Of a DNA stretch of 11,530 nucleotides, positions 7,358 through 11,530 are shown in pieces. Positions within the stretch are counted from its first letter, which is position 1; every line of letters starts with the position of its first letter. A program made the position numbers and the translations under genes. The DNA is from Erysipelotrichaceae bacterium (lineage in GTDB: Bacteria > Bacillota_I > Bacilli_A > Erysipelotrichales > Erysipelotrichaceae), in the NCBI GenBank assembly GCA_900754715.1, contig CAAEDX010000036.1:1-11530 (forward strand). The letters are read 5' to 3'. The notes under the pieces are model-generated. The model saw nothing but the letters and a program-made list of their open reading frames with translations. It ran no database searches and was not told the origin of the DNA.

Positions 7358-8374
7358 TCAGGCGAGGAGCGCGCCCAGCATGACGCTGAGCAAAGCAAAA
7401 AAGAACAGCTCCGCAAAGATCAGCACGCTCCCCAGCAAGATCAGCGCTTTCCCTTGTCCCTTTCGCTGCAAAAAAGCGAAGCGGGAAAAGGGCGGCCGAA
7501 GCAGGATGACATCCTTCAGCGCCCACAGCGCCATCGAGATGAGCAAGGCGAGCCAAAGCGCGATGCGCATCAGGATCACCTCATGCATCATGGCTGGCTG
7601 CTCCGGCTGTGCCTGAAAAGACAAGATGGCGCTCACCAGCGCATAGGCAAGCAAGACGATGCCTTTCTGACGCGATATCGTGAATTGCTGCGGGGCAAAC
7701 GCGTCCATCAGCTCTTCGACGCTTTGATAGCGGTCCTGCGGATCGAGACGGGTGCATTTGCGGATCACCTCACGGTACATGTGGCTCTGTTTGATCGAAG
7801 GCAGATGTCCGCAGCACAGCACATTAAGGATGACACCCAGCGAATAGATGTCGCTGCGCGGGTCGCTGTGTTCAAAGCCAAGCTGTTCCGGCGCCGCATA
7901 GCCAAGGGTGCCTACGACAGTGGATGCCCCCTGCCGGCGCGCATAAGGACGGGAGACATCAAAATCAAACAGGACGATGCCGCGCGCGGTGCACATGAAG
8001 TTTTCGGGCTTCAGGTCGCGGTGGATGATCGGCGGGCTCATCCGATGCAGCGCGCTGACGATGCGCAGCAGCTGCATGAATGCCTCATGGATCTGCGGCT
8101 GCGCATGCGGCCGCTTCATCCACACGCTGAGCAGCTCTCCGTCAAGATATTCCTCGACCACGCTGAATCCCTCTTGTTCCTGTTCCACGGCATAGATACG
8201 TACGATGCCTTTCTCCTCACATTGGCTAAGCTGCCGGTACACTTGCGGACGGGCCAGCGCGGCAAAGCGCTTGATGACGAACACACGGCGCACGATCGGG
8301 TTCCAGGCCAGCATGATCTGCTTGTGCTCATCTTCTTTCAGGGCATAGATCACTTCTAGTTCATCTTGTCTCAT
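7358..8374 (-). CDS. Membrane-bound Ser/Thr protein kinase, atypical Hanks type
   Basis: A 338-residue protein: a kinase domain (about 8-230), then three membrane helices (238-253, 269-292 and 309-338) and no extracellular PASTA or other sensor domain. Visible motifs are the ATP-anchoring Lys35 (FVIKRF), the catalytic loop IIHRDLKPEN with Asp120, the metal site DFD (137-139) in place of DFG, a Ser/Thr-containing activation loop (GASTVVGT) and GYAAPEQ (APE-like). The Gly-rich ATP loop is missing; no glycine occurs in that stretch. It should phosphorylate proteins at the inner face of the membrane. The start at 8374 has GGTGAG close upstream; an upstream GTG in frame lies beyond the TATAAT and is unlikely. 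It is divergent from an XRE-type regulator 58 bases away and followed by an FxLYD protein gene, so regulator, kinase and surface protein may form one signalling unit. Confidence 0.92.
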   Translation of the reverse strand: MRQDELEVIYALKEDEHKQIMLAWNPIVRRVFVIKRFAALARPQVYRQLSQCEEKGIVRIYAVEQEQEGFSVVEEYLDGELLSVWMKRPHAQPQIHEAFMQLLRIVSALHRMSPPIIHRDLKPENFMCTARGIVLFDFDVSRPYARRQGASTVVGTLGYAAPEQLGFEHSDPRSDIYSLGVILNVLCCGHLPSIKQSHMYREVIRKCTRLDPQDRYQSVEELMDAFAPQQFTISRQKGIVLLAYALVSAILSFQAQPEQPAMMHEVILMRIALWLALLISMALWALKDVILLRPPFSRFAFLQRKGQGKALILLGSVLIFAELFFFALLSVMLGALLA

Positions 8375-8405
8375 CTTCTCACCATCTTGCGCGCATTTCG
8401 AAAAA

Positions 8406-8433
8406 ATTATACCATATAGACAGGTGATCACAA
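8406..8433 (-). promoter_or_regulatory. Promoter of the kinase gene
   Basis: On the minus strand TTGTGA (8428-8433), a 16-base spacer and a perfect TATAAT (8406-8411) preceded by TGG (extended -10). The predicted leader is about 25 bases. The -35 touches the start codon of the divergent regulator gene, so regulator expression and kinase transcription compete for the same DNA. Confidence 0.65.
8424..8431. promoter_or_regulatory. Palindrome GTGATCAC in the kinase/regulator spacer
   Basis: A perfect 8-base palindrome that overlaps the kinase -35 element and the ribosome binding site of the divergent helix-turn-helix gene. Its position suits an operator for that protein, but an 8-base palindrome can also arise by chance. 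Confidence 0.3.
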
Positions 8434-8858
8434 TGGAGAAAGCGACAAATGAGATCTTGCAGCAGCTGCTGCAAGGAAGCCAGAGCGAACTGGAGAGACT
8501 GCTGCCTCAGCTGCATCCCCGCGCATTCAGCGAATACCTCAATGCGCTGAGCGAAGCGCGTGGGATGAGCAAGGCCGAGGTGATCCGTGAAAGCGGCATC
8601 CCGCGCACCTATGCCTATCAGCTGTTTCAGGGCACCAGGGTGCCAAGCCGCGATAAAGTGCTGACGCTGGCCATCGTGCTGAGATGCACCATCGAAGAAT
8701 GCGACCGGCTGCTCACGCTGGCCGCGCATCAGCGCCTTTATGCCAAAGATCCCCGCGACGCGCTCATCCTCTTTTCGCTCAACCGCCGCGAATCACTGGA
8801 TAAGATAGAGGAGCGGCTCAATGCGTATGGCATGGCGCTGCTGAGGAATTATGAATGA
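8433..8858 (+). CDS. XRE-type helix-turn-helix protein paired with kinase
   Basis: A 141-residue protein. An N-terminal helical part (1-32) leads to a helix-turn-helix domain (about 33-95) with SKAEVIRESGIPRTYAYQLF as the turn and recognition helix, then VPSRDKVLTLAIVLRCTIEECDRLL. The C-terminal part (100-141) carries LYAKDPRDALILFSLNRRES and a further helix. I recall similar proteins of about 140 residues with the AYQ-F-G--PSRDKVL and RD--I pattern in Clostridia, often beside protein kinase genes; that recall is unverified. It could bind DNA as a repressor of the kinase promoter or act as a kinase substrate. The start is ATG at 8433, with AGGTG (8422-8426) six bases upstream. Its own promoter is not clear: TATACC at 8408 is a poor -10 with no good -35. 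It ends at a bidirectional terminator. Confidence 0.88.
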   Translation: MEKATNEILQQLLQGSQSELERLLPQLHPRAFSEYLNALSEARGMSKAEVIRESGIPRTYAYQLFQGTRVPSRDKVLTLAIVLRCTIEECDRLLTLAAHQRLYAKDPRDALILFSLNRRESLDKIEERLNAYGMALLRNYE

Positions 8859-8888
8859 AAACGAGGATCGTTCATCGGTCCTCGTTTT
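8858..8888. terminator. Bidirectional intrinsic terminator
   Basis: AAAACGAGGA (8858-8867) pairs perfectly with TCCTCGTTTT (8879-8888). The inner bases TCG and CGG add three more pairs, one of them a wobble, leaving the loop TTCAT. Either strand gives a GC stem followed by TTTT, so it serves both the helix-turn-helix gene (+) and the lipoprotein gene (-). It starts at the last base of the regulator stop codon, and the lipoprotein stop (8872-8874) lies in its loop. Confidence 0.88.
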
Positions 8889-9447
8889 CGTTCGTGATGC
8901 CCAGATTCCAGTCAAAGATGATCCCGGTCTTGGCATCCATCTCAAATTCTGCCTTCACTCCATCATGGAATGCTTCACCTTCATAGCGGATGCGTCCATC
9001 ATCTTCTTCCTGCCAGATCCGGACATCTTCTGTATCCGCCCCGATCTTGGCGGCGACCTGCGAGGCAGCTTCGTTCATATCCAGCGGCATGCCGCCAAGA
9101 CGATCCAGCCATTCTTCATCGACCTCATAATCAGCGTCGACGATGTCCCCGTCATCTACGCTGATCGCATAGTCATAATCCCCATACTCAGTCTCAAACT
9201 CGATCTGATAAACAGCGATGCCGCTTTCTTCGCTTTGTTCCTGCTTCACGTTGAAGGTTTCGTTCTCGCTGACCTGCGCATCCGTACAGGCAATCGTAAA
9301 TGCATCTATTGGATCGCCTGAGTGATCCGGATCGACAGCTGGCGTTTTTTCGGTTCCCTCATCCGCAGATCCCTGAGGCGGCAAAGCGGGAGTGCTGGCA
9401 CAGCCGCACAATGACAATGCAAGCAACATCAAGATTCCCTTTTTCAT
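8872..9447 (-). CDS. PepSY-type lipoprotein
   Basis: A 191-residue exported protein with a lipoprotein signal: KK, a hydrophobic core, and lipobox LCGC with Cys16 as the lipidated residue. A Pro/Thr/Asp-rich spacer (17-48) follows, then two repeats of the PepSY type: about 49-108 (AFTIACTDAQVS to GDIVDADYEVD) and 121-183 (LDMNEAASQVAAKIGADTED to MDAKTGIIFDWNLG). PepSY modules are extracytoplasmic and are thought to act in inhibition or binding, with no proven role here. The protein is strongly acidic. Its ATG overlaps the ucpA stop (ATGA), so the two genes are co-translated; the binding site GGGAAG is weak and close, which fits coupling. The last codons lie in the arms and loop of a bidirectional terminator. 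Confidence 0.88.
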   Translation of the reverse strand: MKKGILMLLALSLCGCASTPALPPQGSADEGTEKTPAVDPDHSGDPIDAFTIACTDAQVSENETFNVKQEQSEESGIAVYQIEFETEYGDYDYAISVDDGDIVDADYEVDEEWLDRLGGMPLDMNEAASQVAAKIGADTEDVRIWQEEDDGRIRYEGEAFHDGVKAEFEMDAKTGIIFDWNLGITNENEDR

Positions 9448-10241
9448 GCGCTTCCCACGCTGATCGTTTCCGGCAGCGTGCTGCCGCCATCGATCACGAT
9501 CTGGGTGCCAGTGATATAACGGGACTCATCGCTGCCCAGAAACGCAGCCAGATCACCGATCTCTTCAGGATCAGCGAGCCGGCCCAGCGGCGTGGCAGCC
9601 GCGATGCCCTGTTTGACTGACTGCGGGTCATCCGCATCAGACTGCAACGCGATCCCTTGCACCATCGGCGTATCGACATAGCCCGGACAGATAGCATTCA
9701 CGGTGATGCCGTCCTGCGCGAATTCCCGGGCAAGTGCCTTGGTCAGCCCGATCAGCGCGGCCTTGCTCATGGCGTAGCCAGCCTCACCGGGATCAGCGAC
9801 CATATATCCGGTCACCGAGCTCATGATGACCACTCTGCCATATTTTTGCTCTTTCATGACAGGCAATACCGCATGACAGATATTCCATGCGCCTTTGACG
9901 TTGACATCAAGATGATAGTCACGATCTGCCTCACTGGCTTCCAGAAAGCTGCCCAGGCGGCATACGCCGGCATTGGAGACGAGGATATCGACGCGGCCAA
10001 AGCGCGCGATGGCAGCGGCAGCCGCGCGTTCGCACGCCTGCATATCCGCAACGTCCGTCGGGACAAAGATGGCATCGATGCCATACCTATCCCGCAGCTC
10101 TTCGCACAGCTTTTCGGTCTGCGCGCCGCGGGCACATAAGACGAGATCAGCGCCTTCTTTGGCATAGACACGGGCGATGCCTTCACCGATCCCTTTGCTG
10201 GCGCCGGTGATCAGCGCCGTCTTTCCTTTGAGTCTTTTCAT
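9444..10241 (-). CDS. ucpA: UcpA-like short-chain dehydrogenase/reductase
   Basis: A 265-residue classical SDR oxidoreductase. It has the cofactor loop TGASKGIG (12-19), SNAG (89-92), Asn114, catalytic Ser (SSVTG, 141-145) and Tyr156-x3-Lys160 (YAMSK). From memory it matches E. coli UcpA over long stretches: AGVCRLGSFL, MSSVTG-MVADPGE, VNAICPGYV-TPM, the RLADP-E-G-LAAFL region and the ending IDGGSTLPETISVG. UcpA is a cytoplasmic oxidoreductase linked in E. coli to furan-aldehyde tolerance; its natural substrate is unclear. Arg38 (CARGA) after the second strand suggests NADP(H). The start at 10241 has AAGGAGG (10249-10255) seven bases upstream. A TATAAT lies ahead at 10265-10270, and a cre-like site covers the -35 area. 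The downstream lipoprotein gene is translationally coupled. Confidence 0.92.
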   Translation of the reverse strand: MKRLKGKTALITGASKGIGEGIARVYAKEGADLVLCARGAQTEKLCEELRDRYGIDAIFVPTDVADMQACERAAAAAIARFGRVDILVSNAGVCRLGSFLEASEADRDYHLDVNVKGAWNICHAVLPVMKEQKYGRVVIMSSVTGYMVADPGEAGYAMSKAALIGLTKALAREFAQDGITVNAICPGYVDTPMVQGIALQSDADDPQSVKQGIAAATPLGRLADPEEIGDLAAFLGSDESRYITGTQIVIDGGSTLPETISVGSA

Positions 10242-10264
10242 CTTGCAACCTCCTTCATGTACTC

Positions 10265-10270
10265 ATTATA
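10265..10270 (-). promoter_or_regulatory. -10 element of the ucpA-lipoprotein operon
   Basis: A perfect TATAAT on the minus strand, with a leader of about 17-20 bases to the ucpA start and its AAGGAGG site. No good -35 stands 16-18 bases upstream (AGCGTT-like only); that region is a T-rich run and a cre-like site, suggesting dependence on a regulator. Confidence 0.6.
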
Positions 10271-10282
10271 CACAAAAAAATG

Positions 10283-10297
10283 ATGAAAACGCTTATT
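10283..10297 (+). promoter_or_regulatory. cre-like site (CcpA operator)
   Basis: ATGAAAACGCTTATT matches the relaxed cre consensus WTGNAANCGNWNNCW at every fixed position but the C near the end. It covers the place where the ucpA -35 should be and touches the -35 of the divergent carboxypeptidase promoter, so CcpA bound here could repress ucpA. Confidence 0.45.
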
Positions 10298-10325
10298 TTA
10301 CAAAGAAACACAGTCATGCTATACT
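10297..10325 (+). promoter_or_regulatory. Promoter of the VanY-type carboxypeptidase gene
   Basis: TTTACA (10297-10302), a 17-base spacer ending in TGC, then TATACT (10320-10325): near-consensus -35, optimal spacing and an extended -10. The predicted leader is about 18 bases and contains GGGGAG before the ATG. Confidence 0.8.
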
Positions 10326-10349
10326 GGATTTGGAAAGCGGGGAGCCAAA

Positions 10350-11525
10350 ATGAAAAAGTTCAAGTTGACCAAAATGAATATCACATTGATCGTGATCGCC
10401 TTGGCGCTCACTGCCGGCGTCATCACAAGCGCGGTGCTGTGGAATCACCAGCAGCAGCTCATCGCTGAGCGCGAACGCATCTTCGATTCGATGTCGATGA
10501 CCTTTCAGGAACAAAGCGTCATCGAATATGGCAGCGATACCAGTGCCAAAGATCTGATCGTACATATGAAGGGCGGTGTGATCAAAGAATATCCACAGCT
10601 GGATACCAAGAAGATCGGCACACAGACCCTGCGCTTCCTCATGAAGCAAGATGAAGTAGAAAAAACATTTGAATACACCGTGGAGATCAAAGACAGCGAG
10701 CCGCCGATCATCCTCATCAAGGAAGATATCATCGAGCTGCGGGTCAATGACTCGTTTGATCCCTCCAGCAACATCACCAGCGTCAGCGATCCGGTAGATG
10801 GAGACCTGCAGCGGCAGGAAGAGGGCGAGGAGCCTGAAAAGGGCCATTACCTCATCATTTCTGATGTAGATACATCGAAGGCCGGCACCTATACGGTACG
10901 CATCCTAGCCGCAGATGCCAATGGCAACAGCGCCCAGCAAGAGTATACCGTAGAGGTGAAGGGCATCATCGAATCGCTGATCCCAGATGAGATCAAGGAT
11001 CTGGGCGATCAGCTGGACACGACAAAGCCGACTTATGTCAACGGCATCTTGCTGGTGAACAAGAACCACCCATTGCCGCGAAGCTATGGCAACGGCGTCG
11101 ATGCCACGGCCTATGCCGCACTGATGCAGCTGCAGGCCGCGGCCCAAAACGCGGGCTACTCGATCCCATTGATCTCCGGCTACCGCTCTTATGATTATCA
11201 GGCGCAGCTTTACAATGGCTATGTTGCCAGAGACGGCAAAGAAGCGGCCGACCGATATTCTGCCCAGCCAGGCAAGTCTGAGCATCAAAGCGGTCTGGCC
11301 TTCGACGTCGGCAGCATCGACAACAATTACGGAGAGACCAATGCCGGCCGCTGGCTCGCCGCACATTGTGCCGACTATGGCTTCATCCTTCGTTATCCGC
11401 CGGGAAAAGAACATATCACCGGTTATATGTATGAGCCATGGCATATCCGCTATGTCGGCAATGCCACAGCTTCGGCCATCATGTCCTCCGGCCTTACGCT
11501 GGAAGAATATCTGGGTGTCTACTGA
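10350..11525 (+). CDS. VanY-type D-alanyl-D-alanine carboxypeptidase (M15) with Ig-like domains
   Basis: A 391-residue membrane-anchored wall enzyme. One N-terminal helix (11-31) anchors it. It is followed by two Ig-like beta modules (about 57-115 and 117-204; the second has SEPPIILI, NDSFDPSSNI, GTYTVRILAADANGNS) and a C-terminal M15B/VanY peptidase domain (about 234-375). Zinc ligands are His312 and Asp319 (SEHQSGLAFDVG) and His365; Glu362 (EPWHIRYVG) is the catalytic base, and SGYRSYDYQAQLY (276-288) is the substrate-side motif. It should trim the terminal D-Ala from peptidoglycan stem peptides outside the membrane. The start has GGGGAG five bases upstream and a strong promoter. It is divergent from ucpA. 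Genes of this type are common in Bacillota, so it is not by itself a sign of vancomycin resistance. Confidence 0.94.
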   Translation: MKKFKLTKMNITLIVIALALTAGVITSAVLWNHQQQLIAERERIFDSMSMTFQEQSVIEYGSDTSAKDLIVHMKGGVIKEYPQLDTKKIGTQTLRFLMKQDEVEKTFEYTVEIKDSEPPIILIKEDIIELRVNDSFDPSSNITSVSDPVDGDLQRQEEGEEPEKGHYLIISDVDTSKAGTYTVRILAADANGNSAQQEYTVEVKGIIESLIPDEIKDLGDQLDTTKPTYVNGILLVNKNHPLPRSYGNGVDATAYAALMQLQAAAQNAGYSIPLISGYRSYDYQAQLYNGYVARDGKEAADRYSAQPGKSEHQSGLAFDVGSIDNNYGETNAGRWLAAHCADYGFILRYPPGKEHITGYMYEPWHIRYVGNATASAIMSSGLTLEEYLGVY

Positions 11526-11530
11526 AACAA

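Noticed and set aside
6598..7499. A 14-base direct repeat AAAAGGGCGGCCGA at 6598-6611 and 7486-7499
   Set aside because: One copy is intergenic and the other lies in the kinase coding region, with no shared flanks or further copies. This is compatible with chance in GC-rich sequence.
7337..8359. A 340-codon open frame on the plus strand, opposite the kinase
   Set aside because: It is antisense to a kinase with clear HRD, DFD and APE-like motifs and has no domain signature of its own.
4720..11525. A vancomycin-resistance (van) gene cluster, suggested by VanH-like and VanY-like genes in one window
   Set aside because: The two genes are about 5 kb apart, on opposite strands, in separate operons, with no VanA-type ligase, VanX or VanRS two-component pair nearby. 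Both families have common housekeeping members.

Overview
The window looks like chromosomal DNA of a Bacillota (Firmicutes) bacterium with a moderate, slightly GC-rich composition. AGGAGG-type ribosome binding sites, TATAAT-type promoters, intrinsic terminators with U-tracts, a lipoprotein, a VanY-type peptidase and a SpoVB-like flippase all fit that phylum. A gut lineage such as Erysipelotrichia is my guess, not something the sequence proves. Coding density is very high: no gap between genes exceeds about 110 bases. I see no rRNA, tRNA, CRISPR array, insertion sequence or phage gene.

Region 1 (1-2360) holds three membrane-protein genes in alternating orientation: a SpoVB/MATE-type lipid-linked oligosaccharide flippase (+), a DUF421/YetF-family protein (-) and a small four-helix TIGR04086/YrzE-type protein (+). 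The 3' ends of convergent neighbours overlap. Together with ruvB/ruvA this recalls the spoVB-yrbG-yrzE-...-ruvB-ruvA neighbourhood of Bacillus subtilis (from memory), with yajC, tgt and queA missing here.

Region 2 (2341-6585) is a tight five-gene minus-strand operon read as nudC, a VanH-like D-2-hydroxyacid dehydrogenase, xth (exonuclease III), ruvA, ruvB. It has one clear promoter upstream of nudC, and gaps between genes of 0 to 18 bases. It combines NAD(H)-linked metabolism with base-excision and Holliday-junction repair.

Region 3 (6613-8888) looks like a small signalling module. It contains a 57-residue protein resembling DUF4177 with its own terminator, a membrane-anchored FxLYD-domain protein, a membrane-bound Ser/Thr protein kinase of unusual form, and a divergently transcribed XRE-type helix-turn-helix protein. 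The kinase and regulator genes are only 58 bases apart and share a control region with a palindrome. This is the part most likely to hold an undescribed system.

Region 4 (8858-11530) contains a strong bidirectional terminator, a PepSY-type lipoprotein coupled by an ATGA overlap to a short-chain dehydrogenase very like UcpA, and, divergent from these, a membrane-anchored VanY-type D,D-carboxypeptidase with Ig-like modules. The divergent 108-base spacer has promoters in both directions and a near-consensus CcpA (cre) site.
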